From positions 41,951,437-42,015,436 of the forward strand of contig NC_071334.1 of assembly GCF_027744825.2 (NCBI RefSeq): a stretch of 64,000 nucleotides of DNA, in the 5' to 3' direction. This DNA is from Synchiropus splendidus. Its lineage: Eukaryota > Chordata > Actinopteri > Syngnathiformes > Callionymidae. Both the position numbers and the translations under genes were made by a program. Numbering within the stretch: position 1 is the first letter of the stretch; every line of letters starts with the position of its first letter. The notes under the pieces are model-generated. The model worked only from the letters and a program-made list of their open reading frames with translations, was not told where the DNA came from and ran no database searches. This document shows positions 1 through 13,363 of the stretch, piece by piece.

Positions 1-599
1 AGGGTGAGAGAGGCCCGTCCTCGTTCCCTACGTAGAGGAATAAATTAGGAAACACTCGCGACTGCTGCTGAACTTGAAAAAGGAAACATCCACTTCAGAG
101 GAATGTTCACAGAAAATGCCAGAAATGCTTGTTTGCTACCAACATGGGCTGTTGAGTATCCAACACTTAGTAAGGACCACCATCTACAGGCTCTAGTATT
201 TACAGTAGTTGATGAAAACATATGTGTTAGCAGACTGCTGCTGAAGCAGGATGTGCTGATGTGATATCCAAGATATTAAAGGTGTTCATGTGTCGTCATG
301 AATATCAAGACTCGAGACAAGGGCATCTGTATCTGGACTGCTGCTGCCTCAGAAATCTGCTTATTATGTAAAGTAAGATGTTGGTTACTACAGTACAAAA
401 CACAGAAGATCCAAATGATTGCTTCACGCTGCAATTACATTTACAAAAAACGAACAAATAACTAGTGTTTAACATGCCAAAGAGAAGTTGGGCCAGGGGT
501 ACTGGTGAGGACAGCTATCTCAACACATTCTGAGCTTGGTGACATTAGGTTGCTGAGTCAAGACAGTTGGTCGCTCTAAAAACATACTAGACTTAAATT
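1..599. other. Unassigned non-coding sequence
   Basis: No coding similarity, RNA gene or recognisable repeat is visible. The sequence is ordinary AT-rich vertebrate-like DNA and runs into the 3' part of a LINE fragment. Confidence 0.5.
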
Positions 600-945
600 G
601 GTCAAGAAATGTTTATATTTGTGAGTTATATTACAGCTGAGGAGGAAAACTCCCTGCCGCAAGAAGAACATTCTCTGCTGGGCAATCTTGATGAGGGAAC
701 TGATGGCTCCCATTTGAGGTCCAAAGTGATGGTGACTCCAAGGAAGTGAAGGGGTCCACAATGGAAATGGGTGACTCACCCATCATGGCGGGACTGAGGA
801 ACTGCGACTCTTCTGAAGTCCACAATCATCTCCACTGTCTTCTGGGCGTTCATCTCCAGGTTGTTGTGGCTGCAGCACGACACCAGCCGCTCCACCTACC
901 TCCCAGAAGCCGACTCATCTCCGTCTGTTGCAGAGATGAATTATA
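600..945 (-). pseudogene. L2/CR1-type LINE reverse transcriptase, C-terminal fragment
   Basis: Read on the minus strand across several frames, this encodes the end of a non-LTR retrotransposon reverse transcriptase. Visible pieces are a degraded GDESA motif near 930, then NLEMNAQKTVEMIVDFRR, a degraded FLG block and AQQRMFFLR near 680-650. The family's usual order is GDESAYRREVDRL, LELN..KT.EM.VDFRR, then FLG and KKAQQR.YFLR, so the order is preserved. Frameshifts and stops make it non-functional. The nucleotide sequence is closely related to the fragment at 57.0-57.4 kb in the same orientation, so both are copies of one family. It probably belongs with the endonuclease and linker pieces at 2.15-2.69 kb as one insertion of about 2 kb. 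Confidence 0.8.
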
Positions 946-2149
946 ATATGCAAGGACCTATGCTCTCTGAAAATAGGTGGGTGACTCTTGAAGGAGCATT
1001 TGTGGTGCACTGGTAACTGTTTTTCCACAAAGCAGAAGCCTCATCTGCAACAAAAACATAGGTGGTTGCTGGCTGCAGTCCTGTGGTCAGCTCCTGGGAG
1101 ACGGTCGGTAGCAGTTGGTGAAGAATGAGTTTCCTGTTAAAGAATATCTGCAAACTATAAAACAAACATGGATATGTAAACAGATATACATTGGTGATAA
1201 TTTATATAAGTATACATCAACCATACGACAGTACATCTACATACTCTGAGAAATAGTTTGATCACAATGCATTTAACTGATGGATTAATTGTTTACCACA
1301 AAGTGGCGCTCACTTACAAGAGTCAAAGAAAATATTACTATTGTTTCAAATATTCTAGTTTTCGTGCACAAATTATTGATGATGACAGATTATTTATCTC
1401 CGAAAATTACTTCAGGAATCCAGCAAATAGAACAGCGGAATTCATAAATTGATGACAGTTCAGAGATTTGAACACAATTCAGCGTACATCACTACACATT
1501 GACTTGAAGACAGACCTTCGCCAGAGGACAGACCGCGGGTACTTTGGTGTCCACAACAATTTGAGACCACGGCCCCTGGCAATTGACCTACTTTGGCAAC
1601 ATGTTCAAACAGGACACGTGACAACTAATCACAACTTGAGTAAGCAACCAGCTACTGACTGGTAGCTGGAGGTGTGAACATACCTATAGTCGTTCAAGAG
1701 CGAGGTTGTTCAGGGTTGTCGGTGGGACATGTGGCCTGTAGTATGTGACCACCTTGCGCCCTCTCCACACTGCAGCCAAGTCATTGGCTGGGAACTGCCT
1801 ATGTTTGTCTGGATACACATTAGCGTAGCGGCTGACAGGGGGTGTTATGGGGAGAGGCGGAGCCTTCCTGGGTGGAGAGCCAAACAGTCACTCTCAGGCG
1901 CAAGGCGGGGCCTTGGAGTAGAGGTAACCAATACAGAAGCTCATTACAGGGTGTGGCACATATTCATGGAACTTAAGTTATGTTTAGGTAACCTAACATT
2001 TCAGCCCTTTGTAGCAGTTCCTGTCCCCACTCTTGCGGGCTGCCTCTTTCTCCCGTCTAATCTGACTGAGTTTCACTGTGGTTTGTTATTTAAGGTATGT
2101 TATTTGTATAACTCACCGTGGTGCGCGTTGCAACAACGCACTCTTCACA
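946..2149. other. Unassigned sequence between LINE pieces
   Basis: In an intact LINE of this family the reverse transcriptase core would lie here, between the linker at 2.2 kb and the C-terminal RT at 0.9 kb. I could not recognise RT motifs in any frame. Open frames such as 1729-2316 (+) show no known domain and overlap antisense LINE sequence. The stretch may be foreign DNA, or RT sequence decayed beyond recognition. Confidence 0.4.
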
Positions 2150-2316
2150 GTAGCTGCTGCAGTCACAGTTCATCCAGATTATTGGTAGCAGCCCTAAACA
2201 CCTCCCAGTCTGTGGTCTCCATACAAGTCTGCAGCTCCTCTACAGCTTCAGTTGTCCAGATCTCCTCACAACAGGCTTTGCAAGCCTCAATCTCTTTCTA
2301 TGTACGAACAAGATGA
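2150..2316 (-). pseudogene. L2/CR1-type LINE ORF2 linker fragment
   Basis: The minus-strand translation gives TEAVEELQTCMETTDWEVF followed by RAATNNLDEL. This resembles the segment between the endonuclease and reverse transcriptase of fish L2-like LINEs, where a 'W..EAVE.LQ.C...TDW.VF' block precedes a 'LDE.T..V..YI.FC' block. It lies just downstream (minus strand) of the endonuclease start at 2.69-2.45 kb, in the expected order but with most of the endonuclease missing. The frame is lost soon after, so this is a relic. Confidence 0.65.
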
Positions 2317-2454
2317 ACCATCAAGTTGTCAGAGAGTCCCAGTGCTGTTTGAGGGAGCATTGTGCAGCGAAGTGTAACAGTGTTGCAGCTGGAATCCCTC
2401 CAGATGAAGCACAGTGTCCGGGATGAGTTCGCTGAATCATGTCTCCATGAAACA

Positions 2455-2690
2455 CTAAGGACAAGAGGTGGAAAAGTCCTCGTTCCTTCTCAACATCAGC
2501 GCCAGTTCATCCATCTTATTGCTGAGCGAGCGGACGTTGGAGAGGATTATCCCGGGATCTAGTCTAGCCAAAAAGTGAACTAACTTCGAAATTGACACCA
2601 AAAATATAGGTAAAAAGTCAGACGGCATGATAGACCTGATATTCATCAACTCATCTCGGGTGTAAGAACACGCAGAGGCACCATGAAAAC
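2455..2690 (-). pseudogene. LINE ORF2 N-terminus / APE-type endonuclease start
   Basis: The minus-strand frame contains YTRDELMNIR, then about 30 residues later RLDPGIILSNVRSLSNKMDEL. Fish L2/CR1-type LINE ORF2 proteins begin with a 'YTR..LL.IR' block followed by 'P.IILANVRSL.NKMDEL', the start of the apurinic/apyrimidinic-like endonuclease domain that nicks target DNA. Only this first strand of the endonuclease is present; the catalytic residues that follow are missing. It has the same orientation as the other LINE pieces at 0.6-2.3 kb. Confidence 0.75.
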
Positions 2691-3989
2691 ATAAAAACAA
2701 GCAAAATCACACGCACGCACCAGCGCCGCGCCACGCCAATCTTGAACAAACAAAAGAATAAAGAAGTTATGGAAGCAATGAATGAGCTGACGGCAATGAC
2801 AAATTAAGGAGCTGAGAAAAAAAGACAAATCGCCAATAGTAGGGCTGTCAGTTGCTTTTTCTTTTTAATCTCGACCGAGTTAATAAATGTACCTTGAAGG
2901 AAGATCTTAATACAAGAGTAGCCAATAATGTTTCAGGTTCAAAATAAGGGATTCATTTGCTGTTAATCGCGAGTTAACTCATTATTAGTAGGAATAATTG
3001 AGATTGAAAAATTGAGTTTATTGAGCTCTATCCGATAATGAATTTGGTTGCGGATTGTGTTTCAAGTAGTTATGGTGAGTACAGTATGGCAAAAGAGTGT
3101 ATGTGTCAACAATTACACAAATATTTCCTGGTTGTGCTGATAACGATACATTATAATAATAATAATAACTAATTCAGAAAACAATAATAAATCCCTGCTG
3201 ATATGTAGATTCCACACTGACATATTATCATACTGAATGTTTTTCTCAATACTGTGCTTGATAGAAATTAGATCATTTGGGACATGGCCTCAATGTCTGT
3301 GTGCGCTACCTCTCCAACACTTCTCACAACCAACGCGTAAAATAGCAACTATCTTCAAGTCACTTGTGCTTTCTACGATAAGGCCAAAGGCAGCCTGCAT
3401 GTCGACGCATTAGGCTTTCCAATAACGGGCATGTTCCGTATTCCATGACATATCCTGACGCCATGGGCAGCACGTCTCGTAATAGAAATCCAAAGGTTGG
3501 TGTTACGTTTTGGAATGGGATGCCGCTCCTTTTGCCCCATATGGTGTGATGTGTCACTTGGTATATAAAGCACCTCAAATGACGTGCATTTCATTCTGTA
3601 AGGGGATAGCGTAAGAAGGTGCTATATATGTCAAGTGATATCCATACAGTGTGGTACCAGCAGTGAAGAGAGCTCCTGATCATCTCCGCTTGTGTCCCGT
3701 CAAAAATGGAAGTGCCCTCTGAGGATCAAATGACAAATGATTAACATCCCTAAGAACTGGCATAGCACATCGTGACGCTACGCTTTACTTGCATCACTTG
3801 TACAGACAACGCAAGCATCATCGGCTGCCGTGGTGTGTTTTGTTTACTGAATCTTGTGTGTTGGAGACATTTTGGAAATGCCAGCACCAGCATTTGTGCA
3901 ACCGCTCATGTCAGCACACATGATCTTACGTCATTTGGCGAACCAACGGAGAAAAAATGATCGCAGCCATAGCCAGCTTTGCCGCTATT
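2691..3989. other. Unassigned non-coding sequence
   Basis: No gene or known repeat is recognised. A short (AAT)n run occurs near 3153-3170. Open frames here are short and have no recognisable domain. Confidence 0.5.
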
Positions 3990-4140
3990 TTCTGAAAGAA
4001 ATCACACACTTAATAATGTGCTATTGTTAGTTGTTAACTTTGTTGCCCACGGTAGACCCTTTAGATCACTCAGGTGTGACACAAGGAGAAATTAAACAAA
4101 TGGAAGAGTGGTCCTTGATACTAAAATATCCCTGTTGTCC
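3990..4140 (+). repeat. Dispersed repeat family A, copy 1
   Basis: This aligns by eye to 6615-6745 in the same orientation. Shared blocks include ACACACTTA, a TGTTGTTA-like run, CTTTGTTG, AGACCCTTTAG and TCACTCA, then ATTAAAC and GATACTAAAA..TCCCTG. The family is not identified. The spacing of about 2.6 kb and the same orientation fit either two insertions of an old transposon or a local duplication. Confidence 0.5.
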
Positions 4141-6614
4141 TATTCCCCATTGTTTTTAAGTCATGTTGTTCAATTCACACTTTGGTGTCCTTCGGCACTT
4201 CATCTTCCCAATTCCCACGTTTCAAGTCAGCTCCGGAGCACCTTCGGTTTGAAGGGATCATGATGAATATTGGTCCACACTGCACTTACACGTGAATGCC
4301 CAAGACCTAGTGTTCGGGTCAAAAACTAGTGTTAGGGTGAGAATTGGGACAGGCCCTGACTCTGGTGTGAACATTGCTTGCACAAGTCATTTGAAGATAG
4401 ACCTTATTTAACTCGAGAGTGAGAATGGTTTGGCCTCAACCGCAGCCGGTCCTTGGTTTGAAAAGAGGAGACGTTCGTCTGAAACTGATGCCACTAATTT
4501 TTAATTATCCCTCCTAAGTGTGGGTAAAAGTACTAGAAAACAATAAAAGTAGACTCCACAACTGCAGGGGGACAAAGGTAGCAAATAACACCAAAACTCA
4601 ATCCACAAAGGGGGACAATTACTTTAAGTGCAAATATTTTTTTTTATGGTTGGATTCTACGTTTCTTGCCGTTTGTGGAGAGAATACATTAGCAGCTTGA
4701 AAGGCATCCATCAGTGCAGCAGATAAACAATGTAACAGACCGTCTCAAGTCACAGATAACCTCAACTCCTTTTCTCATCGACTTTCATGTGCGTTGTCTC
4801 TTTTTTATTTACTTCCACTCTCTTATTTCACCTCTCCCAGGGTGAGACTCTTCATTCCTCCTCTCGCCTCCCTCCTTTCTTCTCCAGAAGCTCATTACCT
4901 CGGGATTGAAGCCTGGGCTGTTTTCAACACAGCAAAATTATAACACGACCGGCGACGGCACTCGTTAGCAGCCTTGTCAATCATCGGAGCAGGCAGGGGG
5001 AGAAGCAATCGACGCCGGGGTCAGCAATGAAGATGTTCATTCTCTATTCATCCATCACATCTTCCGGGAAATCAATTTACACTGCATCAGCGTCACAACA
5101 GCAGAAATATGAAAGAGGAGGGATGCAACTTCTGAGAGAAAGACAGAGGAGAGCGGCTGATTCTTTTAGATACAATCTAATAAACGTCACTCATCTTTTT
5201 CTCCCTCGCCACCAGACTAACCTCTCTTCTCCTCCAATCTGCAATTACTATTTGCAATACTTTTTATTTATTGTCATGTAGAAAATAACCAAGCATTATG
5301 ATGCCACTGTTCTTGCTAATTATCAACGTTTTTATCGAAATCTCCTTTGATTTTCATTGATGTTTGACGTCTTTGCTGCGTGGCAGGTGACAGAGATTTG
5401 AGAAGCTGCTGCCTCGTAATAATGTAGTTTCCCTCCAGACGTTGCCTCTACGGTTCATTAGCGGCGTTTGGTTTAGGAAAACCAGAAGAGAACACAGATA
5501 AAAGACAAAAAAAGACAGACAGAGATGGAGGGGGTGCGACAGAGAGGGTGGTAATTGGCAACACAAATGAACCCGGATGTCACGTTGGCAATGTCCACGT
5601 TACTGCAGATGAATGTGACCTTGAACACCAGTTCTGAGCTAAACATGGTGGTTTTGAGGGAACCTGAAGTGTGAGGTGAGACACTGCTGAAGGGAGGAAT
5701 GCAATAGAGGGGTGGGAAAGACTGCCAGTTACTGCATATCCAAGCGTAGTGTTCTGCCAGAAGAGTGTATACAGTATGTGTGTGCGTGAGCTTTCATTCC
5801 TGGAGATATCATGCTGTTTGAGCAAACGCTTCTCTGCTAAGGCCATCCACCGCCTGCTGCTGCCGCCGCCACCCCTGCTGTACCCATCACGTCTTGTGCC
5901 AACGCATCCAACACCCCAGTCTCCAATGCCAGGACAGTGCCTGCCCCTCATCTCAGCAGAGCAGATGTCACTCAATTGCCCTCCATCTCCCCCTGGAATT
6001 ACCCAACCCTCCACCACCGTTCCTGGCAGTTTCGTCCCCGTGCCAAGCAGGCGACACCAGACGTGTGAAGCGCAAGGGGTGGCGGACACATTGATGGCAC
6101 GGGAGGATGGAGGGAAGGGGAGCAGGCAAGAATGCACAGCATGAAAGTGTTGTCGATTCTTTGCACCCCCCCCCCCAAATCACTCACCCACCCGCAACTC
6201 CAGTGCCACATGCACTGGCACACAATTCTCTCCCTCCCACCTTGCCTGACTGAGACACACTTTCCCCTCTTTCTCACAAGATGACACCCCCTGCAGGCCT
6301 TTGGAATATTCTAATTCTGTTTCCTAACTTGTTTTATGCGTGGAGTGTCGACATGTCAATTGTAATTAGTGGTTTTGGGGTGAGCAGGGAGCTAACCCCC
6401 ACCACCTCCACATGAATGGAAGCGAAGGCGGAAGGAAGGAATAAAAACACCACAGGACGATTAATGATCTAAAATTCCTCTTTCAAGTCAAGCCCTCAAT
6501 CATCATTTTTGATTTTGTCAAATAGGTGTCCTACGTCACTCTGTGTTTCTCTCAACAGCTTTCTACGACTGCACATATAGTCGCACATCACGGCTGACCG
6601 TCGTTTGTGAAGAA
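4141..6614. other. Unassigned non-coding sequence
   Basis: No domain-bearing frame is visible. Longer open frames at 5580-6144 on both strands lie in a GC-richer patch and have no recognisable similarity. A poly-C run sits near 6166-6177. Confidence 0.45.
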
Positions 6615-6745
6615 GAAGTAACAACACACTTATTCATGTTCTGTTGTTACCTTTGTTGGACACAGCAGACCCTTTAGGTCACTCATAAATTAAACCAAAC
6701 CATTTTAGTATTAGTCCCTGATACTAAAACGTCCCTGTCATGCAT
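6615..6745 (+). repeat. Dispersed repeat family A, copy 2
   Basis: This is the partner of 3990-4140 with the same order of shared blocks (ACACACTTA, TGTTGTTAC, CTTTGTTGG, AGACCCTTTAGGTCACTCA, GATACTAAAACGTCCCTG). Divergence is moderate with several small indels, suggesting age. Confidence 0.5.
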
Positions 6746-9331
6746 CTTATCTCCGATCAAGGCCAATATTAATAACGTCTTCCACTCTGGTGCGATGCAA
6801 GGCCTGAACGTCGGGGACTGGCTGTGGGCGTGGGAGATAATAGGATTGAGGTGATACTTAAATCTCAGCAAACCACAGCAGCTTCATTAATTAGTGGATT
6901 GGATCTATACTGGGGGCATAAGCAGAGATAATGCTACCCTGGGCTGCGGCACTCTGGTGAAGCGCACTCCATACCACTTATGACAGTATTTTAAAAAACC
7001 TTTTGAAATGGTTACTCAAATGGCGCCTCACCAAATCTTCATAAAGCACGTGACGTGTTTCCTCCATCAAGGTAGGGGGCAGCGGTGAGCATCATGCACC
7101 ATGAAGGAGGTGGGAAAATAAGGACTGACAACTGACAAGGTGAATGGACCATGCATGCTGTGTGTTAATTCGGTTTGAGGGGCTATTACCAGTGAGGACA
7201 TTTTCAAACTTAAATTAAATCAATTCGATGCGGCGCAGCTCCTTATTTCAGGAACAACCATGTGTTTGATGGACAATATTTGCAGTTCTTGATATTACAA
7301 AATATTTAACTTAATATTTACTTTTGAGTCACAACTTTGGTTTTGACTGCACTTTTGTAGTTATAATTATTATTTACGTCATTATTTTGAAACTACCACA
7401 ATTTAATTGAATGTAATTTCCTAATGTTTGAAAGTACGCAGATTTTGTTTGGTAAGAGGTAGAGTTCTGCTTGTGAGGCCAGCATATTAGTCTGACCTGA
7501 TAAGGTGATCATAGAACACACACGCTAGGTGGATGCATGAGGCACCAAGCACCCAAAATAACAACCAAAAAAATTGTGTTTTGCATGAGTTCCTCCAATA
7601 ATAAAACATACAAGCATGAGGAATCATTTATCCCTCATAACTTTGGTGTTTGGTGGACAATAAAGTTTGAGGTTTTTGTCAATGACAGAAAAGGTATTCT
7701 TAATATTTTGAGGAATAAATGCATAATTATATTATATTACCTTAATAGTTTCTTCAATTATAAATTTGATTATTGATGCACTGGGTTTAGCAGAATTCGT
7801 GACGTTCATTCATGTAAAGAAAACATGTAAAAGGTGCTCTCTGTGCCCTTCGTCATTGATGCACACGTATTCGTACTCGGTGTTTGTACATGTATTTGAA
7901 ACAAACAAAATAAAAGATGCTGTTTTTAAACATGCCCGCGGCTTTGATAAGTCAGATTGCGCAAGCTAAAAAAAAAATTTTCATTTGCTCCTGTTAACAC
8001 CATCCAAAATGATGTGTCTCATATTTGTTGCTGGTGTGGCTCAAAGGCTAGCTCGCACAAGTGTGCAAACCTGTGGGCTCACTTCTCACTTGATAAAGCT
8101 TATTGTATGTTTTTAGCATATGCATCTGTTTCACCACACCTAACTATTCCGCATTTTGCCCTACAATCTGCAGCAAACTGGAAGCAGGCTTGGTTCTTTT
8201 TGTTTTGTCAAATGGCTCAGTAGCTACTTAAAAGCTCTAAAAGCTTTCATTAAACATATTTTCCTCACCTACAATCCCTGTTGGATGTTGGTGCACACTG
8301 GGATCACCATTACTGTCGCTGAGCTGCTATTTGTCTGCACAAAACAGCGCTTTTCCTTGACCAAACATTATAGTTCATGTGATTCTCAGCAGCTAGCACC
8401 TAAGCTGGAAGGCAGCAGCAGCGCTGCTCTCTAAATGGGACACCACTCCATGAATGTGTAATGTGATTTTTGTGAGGCAATTTTGTGATTACCAAAACAA
8501 TATTATCTCCGCACATTAGCAAAAGGAGGAGCATATGTGGGCTATAGAAATTATTTGGCTGGACTAGCAGTGCAACAGAGAGGAACTCACATACCGTAAC
8601 GCTGAATAAGCCAATGACTATTTATATAATTATTATTAAATTAAATAATTATAATTATACAAGTTAAATTCATGCAATGTTGTCCATGTTGTCATGATCA
8701 TCCTTTTGCTCACCTCACTTCTACTGGAGTGACAGGTCAACAGATGGACAATTTACCTGCATGTGTTTCAAGACCTTATTGCTGTGAGGAACAGCAGTTA
8801 GTGCTGCTCCACCATGCCCCCTCATCGAAACTGGGTCACAAAATTTTTGTTTTACATTTGTCTTAACTCCATTGCATCACGATTGCATTGCATTTTCAGC
8901 TGCACACCACGATCAAAGAGTGACCACCAAAATGTCTGTCGAATAATAGTTAAGAAATGGAGTTAGATAAGTCATGGGATGGTGCTCCTTTCATTCTACG
9001 GTTAGCAATGGGTCAAGACAGCCATCCATTTCAGTCACGGCAAAGGAGGAGAACCCACATCACCCAAAAGACTGCCATTCTCACCAGTACTGGACGCAAA
9101 CTCCACTTTCCCAAATGTCAGTATTCAGTAGTCCTCGTCCTCACTGGGGTGTGAATGTAACTCCTATGTCCCCTCTGGCCTCTCTCACTCTCGGTCGGTC
9201 AGGTTCCTGCTTTCTCTTCCTAGACTCTTCAGTATGAATGTTGTACTCAACCATGGTTTAAATGAATGAGCGCAGTAAAGCATCGTCACATGGGGCAGTG
9301 GGTCCCCCGTATAAAGTTACGTCGTCTAGCG
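6746..9331. other. Unassigned non-coding sequence
   Basis: AT-rich sequence with no recognisable gene. Around 8620-8662 is a near-palindromic A/T stretch. Nothing else can be supported. Confidence 0.45.
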
Positions 9332-10031
9332 CAGCGTTTTCCGACCGGTGTGCCATGAGTGGCTGTCAGGTGTTCTGTGGAAAATGATCCAGTTTCACCT
9401 CATTTGTCCGGAGATAGAGGTGGGTGATATGATGACAATTAGAACGTCACATGGATTCACTCACATTCTTTCTAGACCCGACAGATCTATTCTGACGCGT
9501 TGATTCATCCATCACTCGCAGCAGTGCTTCACTTCCCACAGACACAGCGAAGAAGCCGGTCAAATGCAAGATGCTTTTAAACCTAATGCGCCTCTAACTA
9601 GACCACACACCTTCACGACAGAATGATGGAGGGTCAAATCCGCGACGCCAAAGACGGTCTTCAAAGCAGTGCTAATGTTACATCTGACTTCAAAACTTTA
9701 TTGACAATAGTAGACTAGCAAAGTTTGCCTCTGGTTTAAAAGTTGACTGAAAACTAAATGCCAACCAAATAAATCTGCTACAAAATGTGAAGAGATAAAG
9801 AATCGTTGCTGTTATGAAGCAAGCAACTCTGCATGTGAAAGAGATCAAATTGTAACAGTTATTTAAAGTAAGACAATAAATAGCTACAATTTTTCACAAA
9901 ATAAAAGGGATTTTTGACAGGACGTTTCACGAAGCACACTTGCTCTTGGGCGAGGTTCCTTTGGTGATGCGCTTCTGGATTATTTTCAATGAACAACATG
10001 TGCCGTGGTTTCTAACAGGTCATAAACATTG
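9332..10031 (+). mobile_element. hAT-like non-autonomous DNA transposon, complete but degraded
   Basis: The left end reads CAGCGTTTTCCGACC, then GGTGTGCCATG. Fish hAT-like elements commonly begin CAGTGTTTTTCAACC followed by GGTGTGCCGTG. The right end near 10000-10031 reads GTGCCGTGG followed by a degraded reverse complement of the same terminus ending AAACATTG. Flanking 8-mers GTCTAGCG and CTTTAGCA agree at 5 of 8 positions, consistent with an eroded 8-bp hAT target duplication. No transposase frame is present in about 700 bp. The internal sequence is related to 48650-49197 and 51105-51345. Confidence 0.65.
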
Positions 10032-13000
10032 CTTTAGCAATTCGTTATATTAATATTTAGAGAGCCACAGTCAGTGATGTATGACCGTTCAAATTGAAGC
10101 ATATCGAAATAGCAATAGCAAAATATGAAAATACTACTAAAATACATAATAATTACACTGTTTTAACATAACAATAATTACACGGTTTTAACGTACAACA
10201 TCAACAACAATCGCAACAATCCCATGTAGCTTAAAAGGCATTAGATTGAAACATTAAAAGAATATATTAACGCAGGAAGGCACACAAACCTGGGGAAGGA
10301 GAGATAAAACATTCTAGTCGTTTGTCAACAGTGAAGATTCACCTGACGTGCAAGCAAAATGTTAATCAAACAAACCAATTTCTCCTCAACAGCTAAACCA
10401 AACAAACGGGCCTCAACTTCCCTATTCAAGTCAGAATGACAGCACAACACAACAGAGCCACGGTGAACGCAGCGTTCTTTATTCGAGGAACGTCAACTTC
10501 ATGCTATTCTGTTGAAAATATCAACTTCTGATGTTGAGGGGAGCAAAAAAAGGAAAATAAGACGGGCATTTTGTCTGCCTTTGTTGGCTCCAGCTTGATA
10601 TGCGGGCGCTTTTCAAACCATTTGTTCGACTCAATTTCTCCCTCTGTTACATCTGCAGATTACGTTTCAAGCAAACAACCAGCAACATGAAGGCACGGCA
10701 GCACTATTATTCTGAGAGACTGACAACTTTGCATAGGTAAAGATGAGCAGGAGGAGCCAGCGAGGAAATAAAATAAAAGGATGAAAAAAAAACAGTTGAT
10801 GTAAAGACCGAGAGGGAGATTGGAAAGAGGCGGAGATGGAAGTGATGAGAGCGTTTGTGTGATGGGATGTGTGCGTGTGTGTGTTGTAAATCCATCCGTG
10901 CGAGTTATGCAAATAAAAGTACTTTGATTCTCTGGCCTTGAACACGGTTCTCTGCCTTCTTTTCTGTTAACTCTTTGTTTTGTCCAGCTTTAGCAGCTAT
11001 GATGATGAAAAACCAACTTCTGTCATCAGTTACAGGAACAGAGAGCTTTATATTTTCCTCATTCCTCCCTGCTTTGCTCGTAGACATTTGAGTGCAAGAC
11101 TGAAAAGTTTTTGGTCTTCTCAAGAGGACCTGTCTTCGTTGTGATCCACGACAGAATGTGAAGTGATATTGTGATGTAAAGGATTATAATCATCATCACC
11201 TCAAGATATGAGCAACAAAATTCATCACCAAACATAGCAAAAGTAAATCACCACAGTTATTGTTGGCTGGCCCGTTTTCATAATGCTACATCGAGCCAAT
11301 AACCACTGACTGTCTCTACTGCAAGTCTTTCTTAATACAGAATTGATTACATGTTTTAGAGCCTCAGTGTGAACCTTGTTTGGCTCTGCAGTCTGTCCTA
11401 CAGAAGTTGCTCAAATTATTCACATTCTGATGAGGTGACTACCAAATGTTTCACTATTCATTTGCCACCGTTCTGCATTGTAGCTTCCTTCTTATGCTGT
11501 CGAAGCCAACAGGTACCAAAATAACACCGGAGTCTCTCAACAATTATTTCAGTGAGTCTAGATAGATTCTTCAAATACAGATACAAGACCTTTAATACAA
11601 ACTGACACTGGCAAGTAATTCAGCTTCATTTAAGTTCTGTAAGTCGAACAACATGAATGAATGAACGAATGAATGAATGAATGAGTTATATGTGTGATTT
11701 CAGATCCCACCAAACTGCCAGCATTGAAGAATAGTTTGCAGCTTATCAGAGGATGCAGGTGAGATTTGTGAAGCTTCGATCGTCACTCAAGGCTGAGTCT
11801 GCACAAATATTAATATAATGTGCATGCAAGTGAGTTTGACACGGATTCTTAACTACCACAGGTCAATATTAACTTCAGACACACAAATACAAAATACTGC
11901 AAACTTATTCAGAATGTTGTGCGTACATTTAAGAACCTTTGCCTCCAAAATGACATTTAATACTTCTGACACTTGTTTTGCAACCAGTTGTTTCCAAGTG
12001 AACGTATGGAACAACTACAGCAAGTACCTATTATTATAAACAGCTGATCGATGTATGATAGATGAAATTTTCCCTCATTTTCTGAAGCTTCCTCGCGTCT
12101 TCATCAACTGCAGTTCTTAATTCACTTCTGAAGTTATTCAAAATAAATCAACTTTTCCCTCTTGTCATGGTGCGACAATCACAGAGTAATTTCTCTGTGT
12201 GCTGCAGCTTATTCTGAGTATGAGTTCCAGTCTACTAGTTAATGCAGTTATTTTAAATGATATTGATGTGTTGTTATGGTTTCCTACAGTGTTAAACCGG
12301 CTTCCATTAGATTCTCGTTTCAAATAATTTCACTCCTCTTTTACCATCCGCTTTCATCGGGAGTCGCAATACCTGAAATTAAACATTGCAGAAAACCCAT
12401 TTTTACAGTCATTGGGCAGATGTAATTCAAGTAAAACAGCATTTCCAATATTATAATGCATTTTCAATGTTCCTGCAGAATTGTTGCACCTTCGTGGTGG
12501 ACACAAGCTACGTGCGTAAGAACTTTTAAGGCATCTTGAGCTCAGTAATATCTGTGGAATAGTGATTCAAAAGGAGGCAACTTGCTTTGAAATTAATAAC
12601 ACTGAGGTCAAAGAAATAGTCACCTTCTTTAAACGACATTGTAGATTAAACATTCTCTTTTTCAACTTTGTTCCCCCTCAAAATAAAGTCTCGAGATTAT
12701 GAACTCCAGTCAGGTTGGTCCTGGCCAGTACACAAGGTCCACTGACAGATTTTGTGGGGGGAGCTTGGGTGGTTCCTCGAACCAAACCGTGATCAACCAG
12801 AAGTTCAAACAAAACAAGAGGCACAAAGTACTAAACACGGTTTCATTTTTAAGTATAATAATTGCAGGTCAAGTTTGTCCCGAAAACTTGCTCAGAACTC
12901 AGCGGCCCAGAGAGTCCGCTTCACAGCGGCGACGCATCACTGCACTATTTTAAACCTACAGCGCCATCTAGTGAACATTGTCGCCATGGTCGTCAGCAGA

Positions 13001-13257
13001 GACGTTGATGAAACGCGCAGGATAGACAATCTGAAATGTTGCGTCGTTTCTCTGCCGTAGAAGTTGATAACTTGCCTGTGATCATTTCAACTGTTGGAAA
13101 GATGTGTGTTTTGCTATCATACCTTATATACAAATCTACAAATAAATACACTGGTATCAATATTACTGCTCAATCAAGTCAAACCTTTTGTTAAATACCT
13201 CTTTCCTTGATTGTTGTGCACTTCACATGTATCGGATTAAAGTCAAATAAAATCAGA
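10032..13257. other. Unassigned non-coding sequence
   Basis: No gene is recognised. A (GAAT)n-type microsatellite lies near 11651-11685 and a short (GT)n run near 10867-10882. A 'GCGCCATCTAGTG' string near 12961 is a fragment often seen in fish repeats but is too short to classify. Confidence 0.45.
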
Positions 13258-13279
13258 AATAATAATAATAATAATAATA

Positions 13280-13363
<84 letters not shown>

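Noticed and set aside
1729..2316. 195-codon plus-strand open frame
   Set aside because: No recognisable domain; its 3' part lies antisense to LINE ORF2 linker sequence, which explains the open frame.
5580..6144. Overlapping frames of 185 (minus) and 131 (plus) codons
   Set aside because: GC-rich patch with open frames on both strands, low-complexity proline content, no domain and no splice or promoter support.
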